In this document: positions 19,503 through 31,264 of the stretch, in pieces
Position numbering within the stretch: position 1 is the stretch's first letter
Layout: every line of letters starts with the position of its first letter
Assembly: GCA_033558025.1 (NCBI GenBank)
Contig: JAUCEF010000007.1
Location: forward strand, 6,758,001 to 6,822,000
Reading direction: 5' to 3'
From: Phytophthora sp. 'mugwort'
Taxonomy: Eukaryota > Oomycota > Peronosporomycetes > Peronosporales > Peronosporaceae
DNA: 64,000 bases
Notes under the pieces: model-generated
Seen by the model: the letters and a program-made list of their open reading frames with translations, nothing else
Told to the model about the DNA's origin: nothing
Database searches by the model: none
Position numbers and translations under genes: made by a program

Positions 19503-20313
19503 TAGAGCTGTCAACGTTTAGGGGTCTAAACCTCGGAAACTTTGCCAACGTGAACTCAGAGTCGGGTTTACTAAACGTTTCTAAACTCCGGCAGTTTTCG
19601 TGACTAAGTTTTTTGTATACTATACAATTTTCAAGTGAATGGATCTTTCAAAGCTGTTGATCGTGCTACAGTAGAAGTGCCACGAGCTCCGGCCGGCGGA
19701 CTCTGCACCACAGCCTTTGCCGATTCGGGGGATCGACACCACCAGTCTGTCGCCGTGAACACCTCTACGGACTCCGACATTGTCCGCTACCATTTAGTCG
19801 AGCACGGTCCACGCGCATGCGCAAGGAGCGGAGAACGTACAACCCTTTTGCTCGCGAAACACCAACACAACGTAGCACTTGGACGCTTCACAAATTCATA
19901 ATATAACATTCTGTTGCTTACATACATCTTACCAGCTTGCGCGTTGATGTGTCGACGAATTTGTAGCTCTTACCAGGAAAAACTAGTAGGACGACACATA
20001 CGAGTCAAGCCGCTGACCAGTCCGGCAGATCCGAGCTCTTGGTCTTCCTGGTTGGGCTGCGGTGCTGCTGTGTTTATTATTTTCCGATTCTCCGCATGTT
20101 GCTAGCACCCCTGGCCCAGCTGTCCGCCCGCCCCTGTTGTAGTTTGAGCTCATAGATGAAGCTTCACCACTGCACCTTCACACGAGCGCCGTGCAGTTCG
20201 CCGAGCGACCATCTCAAATTTAGGTGGGCCACATCTAAACTTAACTGCTGGAGTTAAGGTTTTGTGCAAACTTTACAAGGTTTAGAGGTTTATGCGATAG
20301 GTTGACAGCTCTA
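19503..20313. mobile_element. Non-autonomous hAT-type DNA transposon, 811 bp
   Basis: Perfect 13-bp terminal inverted repeats, TAGAGCTGTCAAC at 19503-19515 and its complement at 20301-20313, are flanked by an 8-bp direct duplication GTGGCACG (19495-19502 and 20314-20321). Inner terminal sequence also matches partly (TAAACCT and AAACTTTG on both sides). An 8-bp duplication and TAGAG-type ends are hallmarks of the hAT superfamily. No transposase is encoded. It sits inside the left Gypsy LTR; removing it restores continuity with the right LTR. Confidence 0.85.
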
Positions 20314-20789
20314 GTGGCACGCCTCCTGGATGACCAGTAGGCCAAAGATGAGGCGGCGGCCCGGGTCCAAGAGGTGTAGGACGGTCGGAATCATGTCAGC
20401 TGGAGGGCCTAGCCGTGTGCGGAACGGATTGATCATTGTATTTGCTAATCCCCAGAATGCTTGGTGACAGTGGGAGCTAGGGCGTGCTCGAAGGTCAAGG
20501 ACGGATGGCAAGACGGCGGGTCAAGGGAAACCGGTACGTAAGGAGGGCAGGGTGAATCCGATACTTACAAGCAAGTTCAATGAGGTACGCAAAGGTAAGA
20601 CGAGTGTCGAAGGGCTGAGTCCATGTGAGGACGTCAGTGAGGTACTTGAAACCCTCGAGGAAGTAGGGTCAGTTGTGAATTTACATGTTAGAGGTTTAGT
20701 CCAATTTCCTTTACACACTCTTGTATTGGTTTGATAATCTCTAACACATATCCCTCCAGTGGTCACTAGCCCCATACGACCGCCGTTCG

Positions 20790-23700
20790 CACCCAACAGG
20801 CTGACTCGCGACACGTGGTGGAGAAGAAGGGTACGGACTTCGTCATGGGCAAGTTCGAGTACGAGCAAGAGTGTCTGCTTCGGAGTCCGAGTGGTATCGT
20901 CTACGGCACCAAGTATCGGCCACTATTTGCAGAGAAGTGTTGGAGGTCGCCGACGAGTGTGGTCTAGGGGCTAGGTGACTTCGGGAGATTCGGGTTACGG
21001 ACGGTTGTGAAGGCCGAAAGAAGTGAAGGCTATTGAGCTACGAACGGTTGTGAAGACCTATTAAACTGCAACCGTACCGAGGTTCTTTAGCCAAAGGTGA
21101 AGTCATGGAAGCAGATATCCAACAAAACCTGGACCTGGGTCTAATCCGACCACCGAACATGCCCTGGGCGATCCCGGTTCTCATGATCTGGAAGCGGGAT
21201 GGCGGTGTCCAGTTCTTCATGTACTACCGGAAGTTGGATACCGTGACTATGAAGGACTGCTATCCCATACCGTTGATTGACGACATTTTAAACGTGCTCG
21301 GTGAGGCGCAACTCTTTTCGACAATGGATATTGCATCGGGATACTGGAATGTGCCTATGCATGAAGGCAGCATGGCTAAGATTGCATTTACTTGCAAGTT
21401 TGGCCTCTATGAGTGGCTGGTCATGCCGTTGGGCTTTGTAATCCGGTGCCGGCGATCAAACGGTTGATGGAAGCCGTGCTCGTGGAGATGAGATGGCGAA
21501 CTTGTCTGCTGTATTTCGACGACTGCGTCGTTTCAGCAAGGACTTCCTGGCCATTTGGTACGGATACGACAGGTGTTAACACGGTTTCAGCAAGTGAGAT
21601 TCAAACTCAAGATGAAACAGTATCACTAGGGACGGAGTCAAGTGGCATTATAGGACACATCGGCTCGCCAGCCGGTACTATACCAGCCAAATTAGGTAAA
21701 AGCCGTGATCAATGTCCAGAGACGTCGTGATGTATATGAAATCCGGTTGTTCCTGAGATTGACCAACTAGTTCCGACGATATATACTGGATCGCACTAAA
21801 TTCGGCTCCGCTGGAACGGTCGAAATCAAGGACGCTCCGTTCGATTGGAACGCAGACTGCGAATCCGCATTTCGACAGCTGAAGAGGGCCCTGGTGATGC
21901 CGGCTATACTGATCTCTATCCAGACTGCAAGAGACGGCTTAAGCTGGTTGTCGATTCGTTACTGTATGGGGTTGGAGCGTGCCTCATGCAAGAAGTGGAC
22001 TATCGAGACCGCGTTGTGGCTTGCGCTAGCAAACTATGACGGGTTCCAGAAGGACTAGATACACAAGCCAGATGGTATCTCCGAGGTCAAGTGCAGGGAG
22101 TGGTGTGGGGCACGGGAACGTTTCGATGTTATCTGGATAAAAGAGAATCCGACCTGTATACGCATCGCCAGGCGCTTACATGGGTGTTCAACCCCGATAA
22201 CCGTACTACTAATGCGAAGCTGGCGCGATGGGCGATGAAATTGTCTAACTTGCCGTTGCAAGTGCACCATAAACCGGGCACGTCGATGGGTCATGTGGAC
22301 GGGTTGTCGCGCCTACCGACGGACAGAGCCTACGCGCTGGCCCTCGCTGACTTACTGAGTCCAGATGTCACGGATGTGACCGTGCTTCCCGCTTGAGTCG
22401 GAAAGAGACCGGAAGTTTTGGATGGACTCGAGGCATTCGCCGGGTCTGGAGCGTACATTCCGGTGGGGCAAGTGGTAGGACGCCTGCCGAGCTTGACATG
22501 GATGAGAGCATCCGGTCCGAAGAAGACGCTCGAGGAGAGCACGGAGTTGAGCGACCGATGAGCGGGGTGGAACAGCCCCGATAGAGCACCAGGACGAGGG
22601 CCCGGTTGAGTTCAAAGGCGGCGGAAGCGTCGACCACGAGGAAATGGAGAGAGAACTGGCGCCTGAGGTCCCCGAAGCGCCCATTAGCGTGTTCCGTCCT
22701 CGCCCTGGAAGAGTTCCGGGAGTATTATCAGAAAGTAACATGGATTAAGGCCTTGGTGACTCTCCTCGAAAGCCAAACGTTGCCCGTGGACCCATACTGA
22801 AAGTGAAGCTCGTGAGGATGGATCCTAAGCATGAGGTGACCACGGAATATTGATGCGGCTAATGGCTTCATCGGCTCTCGTGGGATCGGCCGGACAGTGA
22901 AGGTACCGATTGTTCCACTTCCGTACATGAATACGGTCTTGCAATACTATCGTACAGATCTGTTATCGTCCCACTTGGGATTGACGATGACGCTTGAGAG
23001 GGTCCGGTCCAGGCCTACTGGGCAGGATGGAGGAAAGATGTCGCGAAATATCTCCAGGAGTGTGCCAAGTGCGGAAGCGGTAAAGGGCCGAGGCCCTGGA
23101 GATCCGGAAGAACTCAACGTATGCCAGTAACGGGCGTATTCGGTTCTTTCTCGATGTTGTGATAGACGCGATCGGACCTATACAGGTCGCGGATAACGGT
23201 AACAGGTACATCCATGCCTTCGTAGAATATTTTACGCCATGGGTTGAAGCATTCGCGATGCCGCGGTTGGGATCCGTGACTTTCGTGGAGATCATGACCA
23301 ATGAAGTGTTGGCTGGGCAAGGAGTCCCGTCCAATTTTTTAAGTGACCAGGCGCGAACTTCACGGCTGAAATATGTTATTCTAACAGACCCTCGGAAGCA
23401 ATATATTGTTTGGGGCAGCCTACCATCCCAAACCCAAGGCCTGGGGGAACGATTTAATGGCATGCTTATTGGAATGTTACGGATGCATGTCAGCGAAGCT
23501 CAGGCGGATTAGGACGTCTACCTACCTACGGATTCTATTTGCCTATAGGACGGCGTATCGCGAAGCCTTAGGAGACACCTCGTTCTTTTCGGTCTACGGG
23601 GTGATCCCGTCCTACCTCTGGATTCGGTGTTCCTCAATCTGGGGAAGCAGTACAAGAGCAATGAAGTGACGAAGTATCGCCGTGGTTTGTATCGGTCATT

Positions 23701-24000
23701 GAAGGGCGGGCCCCCGAGCGCTAGTGTAACGGATTCTGATAAAGGCTCAAGACCGCCATAAGCAGAGGCAGTGAACAGCAAAAATTGCGCTTTGAAATAG
23801 GGATCCGGTCAGGGTATACCAATTCTCCCGAGCCAAGAGGGGTGAAGACAGGACGAAGAAGCTAGCGTTCTCGTGGCATGGTCCGTACCGTGTCCGGGGC
23901 AAATGTCGGGGAGGACACCTACCGGATCGACATTCTGTCGCACCCGAACAGAACGGAGTCGGTCAAGGTGAACCGGTTGAAACGTTCCAGAGGCCGATGA
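20790..24000 (+). pseudogene. Gypsy pol remnant (RT, RNase H, integrase)
   Basis: The reverse transcriptase runs from 21105 with IRPPNMPWAIPVLM, FSTMDIASGYWNVPM and, after a frameshift near 21430, FGLCN and LLYFDDCVV (the YxDD box). RNase H fragments are visible at about 21830-21900 and 22090-22330, ending in GHVDGLSRLP. The integrase core lies at about 23150-23470, with GNRYIHAFVEYFTPWVEAF and LGERFNGML, and the C-terminal NRLKRF motif near 23970. The frame changes several times and has many stops, so it cannot encode a working polyprotein. The region 20320-20790 holds the rest of the LTR and leader, without a recognisable gag. Confidence 0.8.
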
Positions 24001-24426
24001 ACGCGGCCATATATGGATGAAGTGCCCGAAGGAGTGAACCTGGACGAAGCGGCCGGTAAAGGTCCCTTGAAAAAGTCTGACCTACCGGCCTCGAGCTTCG
24101 TGGAATGGCTGCCGGTTGAACGGATGGCACGGTTATTACGGTAGCGGACATCCTTCCGCTAGAAGAGGTCGCGAAGAGAGCGGTTAAGCGTGATATTGAG
24201 TTCCTTGGTAGTGGCTGCAAATTACGAGACCATCGGGCTTGTACGGTCGCTACTGATGCCGGCTTGTGAGCCGCTGGTGACCGCCTTCGAGTAAGCGAAA
24301 CGTAAGAAGAATGGGTCTGCCTGCGCTGAGACGACGCGCTACGATGGCCGACACAAACGACGAGCGGCCGACGAAGATTTATTGATGGTGTAACTGCGGA
24401 TTGGGAGGGGGAGGTGGGGGGATGTG

Positions 24427-24461
24427 TTTTTTTTTTTTTTTTTGGGGGGGGGGGGGGGGGG
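24427..24461. repeat. T17-G18 homopolymer pair
   Basis: Seventeen T (24427-24443) are followed directly by eighteen G (24444-24461), 3' of the integrase remnant. Lengths may be approximate because such tracts are prone to sequencing error. Confidence 0.9.
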
Positions 24462-24599
24462 CTCGTGGAAAGTGGAACGGAACTATTACAAACGGAAGCT
24501 CAAGCGTGGTTGGTAGAAAAAGGAAATGCGTGTTTATATTAAAGTTATGAGACTACTAGGAAGACACTCGCGAAAAGGTATCAGGGTTTGGAAAAAACA

Positions 24600-26450
24600 G
24601 AGGCATACTTACAGCATGACCTGAAGAGGCCTTTGCTGGAGAAACCTGTTTCGTCTTGGACGCGGATCTCGTGCGAGTCTTGGAGGACGGTTTCGCGCTG
24701 TCGCCGGTTCTGTCGACAGGGGATCTGGAGTCATTGGATGTTTTGGGGCTGGGTTTACCGGCGCCTGGACTCGCGCCGCTGCCTCCAGCTTCTTCGGCGC
24801 TCGCTTACTCGTCGGGGCCATCGTTACCACTGTCGTTGTCGAGGATGTCGTCCTTGTCGTCGGACTTGTCGCCTTCTTCGTCCTCTTCCCGCTCGTCTTG
24901 GTCGTTAGACTTGTTGTCCCGGTCCTGATCATCATCGGAGTTTTTTGAGTGGTCGTCGCCCTCTTGGTCGTCAACCAGAATCTTGGTGGGTGCCGGTTCC
25001 TTATATTCGTCCGAATCGAGTGGACGGTTCGTCGTCACTCGAGAAAGCCTCGACCACGGATGGGGGTTGACGGAGCCTTGCCTGTGAAATGACCTTCTTG
25101 TTCGAAGTCCGAGTCATCGTCGCCGACCTCCTCTGGCTTGAGCGGTTTCTCGCGGGCCGGACGCACGAGTACTTGTTGGCATGTTGGGTGTCAATCGTCT
25201 CTTGAAGCGGGCGCAGGCGTTCGGCGGAAAGGAGCTCCTTCCAGACGCCGCTGGACATGGCTCCTACCAGTTTGGGTTGCGCGGAGAGCAGGTCGAAACG
25301 TTTAGCGCGATGCGAGCCAAGGCTCGATCCGTGAGGCGCAACATGGACGACCGCTTGGGGTTCAGTGCGCTTAGGACTGCTCCAGAAATTCAGTGATCGA
25401 CATGTAACCGTCCGCGTCGACCTGAAACGGATCTGAGATTCGCTTCATGGTACTGCTATAGCCGGACGGATCGTGCTTAAACAGTGAGATGAGATCCTCG
25501 TGTGCGCTACCGACGCCGGAGCTCTGGTTGTTCTTCGCGACGGTCAAGTGTGATTGGCCGCCTCGCCACCAAGCAACATTAGCTTGTCGTGACCGCAGTC
25601 TTTGAACTTGGCCAGGAAACCGAAGTAGCCGAACTCAGCGATGTTGCGGCTGACGAACTTGAGGCGGGCCGAGAGAACATACGACTTCTGCTTGGGGTTG
25701 CCTTCGACGTTCTCCGTCGGCGGGTACAAGGCGGGCAAATAGAAGACGGGCCTGTACTTCATTCAGAAGCGCGGGTGCGCCAAATGCAGGTCCAGGTACT
25801 GGTTTGGGTCGTACCCAGCCCGCTGACCCTCCACAGGTAAGCGAGGCGGATCGGAGCGTTGCCCTGGGGCGTGGCAGTTTGGATCATCTCGTCCAGGTTA
25901 CGCTTGAGGCGAACAGGGGCTTGGGGGAAACACAATACGGTAAGCCTTGAACACCTTCTTCAGCGCGTCTTTTAAACAAGTGGACCGAAGTTTTTCACGC
26001 GTTTTGTTTCGTGTTTCTCCGGACACAATGGAAGGCGATGGGATGGCGGCGATGTAGTACTGTGGAGGATTCCGGAACGTCGTTCGCCGAACGGTGGGCA
26101 ACTAAGTGGACCGTGCAGAGACTTGTCTAGACGGTTGTCTCCCTCGTAATGTACACGACGTTGTACGTGGGTATTTATCTACGACTGGCTGAATACGTTT
26201 GCGGTGGTTAGACTGATGTGGCTATTCTGTTGAGCATCTACAATTACGATGTTGCGGCGGAGGGTAACCAGGAAGTATTCGAGGGTGTCACGGGCAATAG
26301 TGAAGCCATGCAAGCGAGTTTCATGCTCGTGATGACGGGCCTTACCACTCTTCGGTGCAGGTGGTACGCTCGGGTGTCGGACGGTAATAGACACGCGCGT
26401 GTGGCTAAAGACGGTTACTCGGCGTGAAAGCCTGACTTGGAAGAAATTGC
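24600..26450 (-). pseudogene. Antisense ORF remnants inside the Gypsy element
   Basis: Between the integrase and the right LTR, protein-like sequence reads on the minus strand. Segments at 26101-25898, 25762-25544 and 25258-25001 are followed by an Asp/Glu-rich segment at 25038-24805 and a basic Lys/Arg/Thr-rich one at 24974-24609. These are in different frames with stops between them. The order, with an acidic then basic C-terminus, suggests a single decayed gene transcribed opposite to pol. It may be an antisense accessory gene of the element or a nested insertion. No family is recognised. Confidence 0.35.
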
Positions 26451-26950
26451 CCAAACAGAACGGTTAATTGAAGCGTTCTGGCAAATGGATGACAGTACTC
26501 GTGATACGCCCCATGTTCGCGTGCCAGCGTTGATTGACCTCCAAGTTTTGCGTCGCGAGAACAAAGCTAAAATGAAGGCTTAGCCGGCTTAAAGAAGCAA
26601 CCCGGCGCAAAGCGGCTAGCCGGCAAGAAACGGTGGGTCGACGAGGGCGTCGAGTGGTAGTCGGGGAGGATGTCACGAGTGGGATTGGAAGTCACGGTTG
26701 TTACCGTCTGGGATACGACGATGGATCACCTGGCCTTATGCATTGCACGAGCACCTCCTGGACGACCAGTTAGGCGAAGACGAGGCGGCGACCTGGGTCC
26801 AAGAGGTGTGGGACGGTCCGAATCACGTCGGCCTGAGGGCTTAGCCGTGTGCCGCCCGGCAACTGGAGCAGAATTACTGTGCATTGCCTTTTTCCGTCCA
26901 ATGACTCTTGGGGAAGAAAGTGCTACGGATAGGCTACGATTGGACTAAGG

Positions 26951-29639
26951 ACCACCTCATATAGAATTTAGGACCAATGACCGCAATTCATCGGTCATTC
27001 AGACCTCCGAAAGAGCTAAACGTAGACCAGGCTGACATGTCATATTTTCGTATGTGAGTAGAGGTAAGTTTAGCCATAGGTACCTGGTCAGTATGGAGGG
27101 TTTTCACTCCACTAGTCCTCCGTTAGAAACAAGGTTATTTTCGAAATTACGACAATACCTATCGCGTTTCCATCACCATTTTATACGGCTTTTGCGACAG
27201 GATTGGCGCCAGAAGTGCCGGAAAGGATTATGCTTCAGAAGGCGCGCAGGATCTGCACATTGATTAGCCCAAATGAAGTTTTATATTTGTGGTTTTAAGT
27301 TTATCTGGCGTCCGATTTTGCCCCAATTTGGACTTCAGTCCTCGTCTTTTTGATCTGTAAAACCAATCTTCTCGACACGAAAAGTAATGCAGGTGGTCGG
27401 TAAAGTACGATAGGCTACGGGTTTGAACTGTGGGGTTCCGGACCGAGCCGGAGGGAAAAATCCTGACCATTCGCCAAATTGCCCCCTGAAGCTCTGGGCT
27501 CCGACGAACAACAGAGCCCAGGGGTCCACGAAGACGCAGCCAGGCTGCCCAGGAAAAATATATGTCCGTCATCGCCTCGCTCCCCGCGACCGCGCCCAAG
27601 AATCCTGCCAAGTCCACGCTGCAGGGCTACGGTGCCTCTGCCGTGCGGCTCGAAGTCCCTAACGAGCTCGACGGCGGATGGCCCCATGTATGATACGTTG
27701 GGTCGCCGACCGGCAAGGTAGCGCCCGACCGACCAAGGCCCCTTTGGCGCTGCACGACGATAATAATAATAGGATTCAGCTCGCGGCCTGACCTGTAACG
27801 CTGACGATACTCCGTGGTCAGCGTCGTGACGAACTGCCTCCAGTCTTGCAGGAACATGTACCACATTCCCCACTGACATCCCACTCAACCCCATCGTGAC
27901 CTTACCGGCGAGCCCCTCCAGTGCCCCCCTGCTGTCCCTGGTTCGGTTTGTCTGATTCACTACGTTCTACGTGGCGTCTCCCCGCGGTGACATCAACATC
28001 GTTCGCCAGATGTCTGACGTCTTTCGTTGCGGAGAAGCGGTGGCACGAGGCGGCATCCACGATTGCCTTGGTGGAACACCGCTGGATCCTGGCTCCGGGT
28101 ACTGTATGCCGTGTTGCTATTCGACATTACGATGACGAACCCGCCAGAGCGTTGTCTTGGCTATGGAAGATGTACGGGTCAATCACATCAGTCGTGCTGA
28201 GTTCGTACTTGGGTACTAGCACGGCCTCCTTGCCCCCGCAACTGCTCCTAGTTTCGCTACTCCTGGAACACCATTGCTCCCGTGTTCAGTGGTGATTTTG
28301 TAGTCGTCTCCAGCGCGTCGGCGCGGCCTTCAATATGCTAGGTACGCTGATCGTTTCTACTGTAGATCTCGGGGTTCGTGCGGTGGCGTATATCACGCCA
28401 CGGGCGAGAAGGCGTCCACCACTGTTTCCGACTTGGTCCTCAACAACAACAAAAAAACAAGCCACTCGGAACGGCGGAGCCTGCCGACGACGCGGTTGAC
28501 GATGGAACACATGCGTTTCCATTGCTGTGTCGCGACGCCGCTGGATTTACGCTGCTCCCGGAGCACCAGGCGGCCGCCCCTCCCTTTCTGCACCCCGGCC
28601 CCGGACCTGTTGAGCCTCCGTCCAATGTGTCGGCACCACGGCCGCAGGGTGACCGTCCGCCCTGATGATCCTGTGACCCGGCTTCGTTTCGAGCAATAAC
28701 GTCAAATGTTGCGGCAGACGAAGGCCTTATCAGCTTTGGTTCTTCAGCTTCGAGTTCCGAAGCCCCCTTCACGTGCTACGGCCAGTGCCCACCCAGGTTA
28801 CCGGTGATCGCCGAGCGTGACCATGTGTCTCCAACATGGGTTCGGCGCTTCCCAGGTCCCGATCCTCCAGACAACTTCTGTTTCCGCGCTCCAATTGAGG
28901 ACGCACCCCACCACGCCTACCACGATTCGGGTTCCAAGCTCAGGATAGCGTTTTCGGTCGCGCAGTCGGTCACGATCCTTGCGCCAAGCGCCCGTCTACC
29001 AACTACGAGATCGATCCCGTTCGCGCCTGGCGCGCCTTCGATCACGATCTCGAAGGCCGTGACGTCGTTCGTGGCCGCGCAGCCCCCAGCGACGCTATCG
29101 TAGCCCAAGAAGCTATTTCCCGTCCCGTGGTCGACTCCCTAGCCTTCGCCCCACCGGATGCTTTTTCCGTCCGACGGGTAGCGAGGTTTCCATAATGTCG
29201 CGCAAATGTGTCTACGGTCAGCTGGTCATCTTCCAGGTAACGCTGAACTGTTTCTCTGCTTCCGGGATATGAACCCCCCATCTCGAGTCTGCTACATGCT
29301 CCAACAGTTTGCAATTTGCCGGATACCCCACAAGTGCACATATACAGGCCCATACATGCTACTGCGCTTTCAAGCTTCGGTCCCTCCAGTCCCGTGCCGT
29401 CGCTTCTCCACCTCAGCCTAGCTGTCGTGCTGTAGCCTCCCCTGACTACCGGACCTCAAGATCCCGCCCCACCCCGCGCCGCGACACCACCCCATGCAAA
29501 GCCGTCGTGCTGCCGCTGCCGAAGAAGTAAGTCGTCGCGACTCCCAATCGAGCCGCTCCCTTGAAGCTGTTGCCGAGTTTGCGCCTGTGGCCCTAGGAGG
29601 TCAGAGGAGTGCGGCCTAGCCCTACCGTAAAGGGGGAAA
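26951..29639. other. Decayed repeat-like region, unassigned
   Basis: GC-rich ORFs overlap on both strands without recognisable domains. The part at 27660-27930 shows short matches to 48400-48600 in the same orientation (for example AGCGTCGT...GACGA.CTGC.TCCAGTC and TGACCTTACCG), so both may derive from one repeat family read on the minus strand. The part next to the LINE could be its 5' leader. A short AAT-type microsatellite lies near 27761-27771. Confidence 0.35.
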
Positions 29640-29734
29640 CGTGACAGTTGCGAGAGAGTTGCTGGAAGAAGAAACGCCCGAACTGATCCGCCAGCCTTCG
29701 CAGCCCATCATCATGGCGGCTCCCCGTCGTGACC

Positions 29735-31243
29735 AGACTTGACATGCTGAGTGGCGAAACAAGGCCCCACAGGTCGAGTTCTCGTTGCCCACCGATGACG
29801 CACTCGCGTCAGCGAAAAAGGCCATGCTGTATCCCGATCGCAACGCTGACGACAAGAAAGCAGCTGCTCTACGTGGAGTTTCCCAGCTCGTCTCAAGTGA
29901 GTTGACCTACTCCTCGTGGATTCCTGCGCGAGACCTGACTGCCACGTTCTCTGATACGGAGATCATGACCTCGCTCGGATCGGATACGCAACCGGCCATC
30001 TGGTCGGCCAACGCCAGCCATCTGCGCGATTTCAAGACCATCCGGAACGCTGGCATCAGCTTTGTATGCACTGATCAAGCTATCGCATCCAAGTTGGGTG
30101 GCCAGACGCTGTCGATCTGCGACCGAAACTATCGGGCTCAACCGTACTCCAAGTACTCCAGCTGGTACTATGTTGACTTGCAGCGCCTGCCTGACGAGGT
30201 CGATGACAGGGAGATCTACGACTGGTTCGCCGCATATGGGACACCATGGTGTTCATCTGGCTTAGTCGTACGATTCGCGGTCTGAAGTCATGCAACCGCC
30301 GAGTGTACTTCAATCACAAGTCCCCGCCCGAGTCGCTCATGCTTACGCCAACGACGCCGTTGCGAGAGATCAGGTTCGGTGACCATGGATACGCGGTGGT
30401 CAATCACCGGATCCGTGCGTTCAACCACGGCACGCCGCCCTTCCTGAAGGCGTTGCACGAGAAACGCAAGGCTCACCCATCAGCATCTAAGTCGGTCGAC
30501 CATGCGGCACATCATGCTTCCTCGAAGCCTGCTGTTGCCACGAGCGCCGAAGCCAATGGCACGCCTATGGAAACGTCGGACGCCGAGTACGAGCCATTCG
30601 AGCCTAATGGCTCAGAAGTGAGTGACTCGGAAGCCAGTTCAGGCAGCGCCATGGAAGGTGTTTGAAGGAGGGACTGTTGAAGAAGGGATCACAGTCCAGC
30701 CAATTCTATCTGGCCGTCGGACGAAGCCCCTCCAACTTTTCCTACTGGCTCAATCAAGCGAACGGACCGGGAGCCGGCGCGTATCTTGCGCGTCAAGCAA
30801 CTTGCGTTGGCAAGGTGTCCACTCCCACGGCTGAGACAAGGGAACTACCCCCGTCCCAGACTGGCTATCCAGTGCTGACATCCGCCAACCAGAAGGAGTG
30901 GCTGAGTGAGGGAGATGATGGCAATGTCCCACCTGATCAGGATATGCTTCTATGGGACAGTACTCAGATCCCGCCCTCCCCGGTTGCCTCGTATGTCAAG
31001 CTGTCCAAGCCTGCCGAAAAAATACTCAACAGCGCTGCGATCAAATACCCTGCGGGGACGATCACCCTCAACGACCTCTGCGATGCCATCGAATCGTATC
31101 TGACGGAGATCTCGAATATCTCAGATGCCATAACAGCTTGTACGGGATCCAAGCCCAGTCTACTGTCCATCGATTTTTATTGGACACGTCGGCCCCCAGT
31201 AGCTACCAGCATTTTCGCAGCAAGACGTTTGGCCACGCAGTGA
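29735..31243 (+). pseudogene. LINE ORF1 remnant
   Basis: Begins near the ATG at 29735 (MAAPRRDQT, then a stop) and continues as a long protein-like stretch at 29785-30285. After a frameshift near 30245 it runs on to 30665, then shifts again to 30662-31243. It has no confident nucleic-acid-binding motif by eye. A Ser/Glu-rich acidic stretch lies at about 30560-30660. Its position directly upstream of the endonuclease identifies it as ORF1. Confidence 0.6.
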
Positions 31244-31264
31244 TTCGAATGATCTCCACGAAGC

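Larger units (their letters stand above)
19420..26950 (+). mobile_element. Decayed Gypsy-type LTR retrotransposon
   Basis: Two related LTR segments bracket a polymerase region in plus orientation. The left segment starts TGTCCCAAG at 19420, the right one TGTCACGAG at 26671, directly after a purine-rich TCGGGGAGGA tract. Similarity can be followed for about 190 bp (the left copy is split by a nested element). The order reverse transcriptase, RNase H, integrase is that of Gypsy/Ty3. All domains carry frameshifts and stops. Exact LTR ends and the target duplication could not be fixed by eye, and the outer right limit is approximate. Confidence 0.75.

Noticed and set aside
27415..27960. 181-codon minus ORF as a host gene
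   Set aside because: Composition is biased (Gly/Arg/Ser), no domain is seen and similar sequence recurs at 48.4 kb, so a repeat remnant is more likely.
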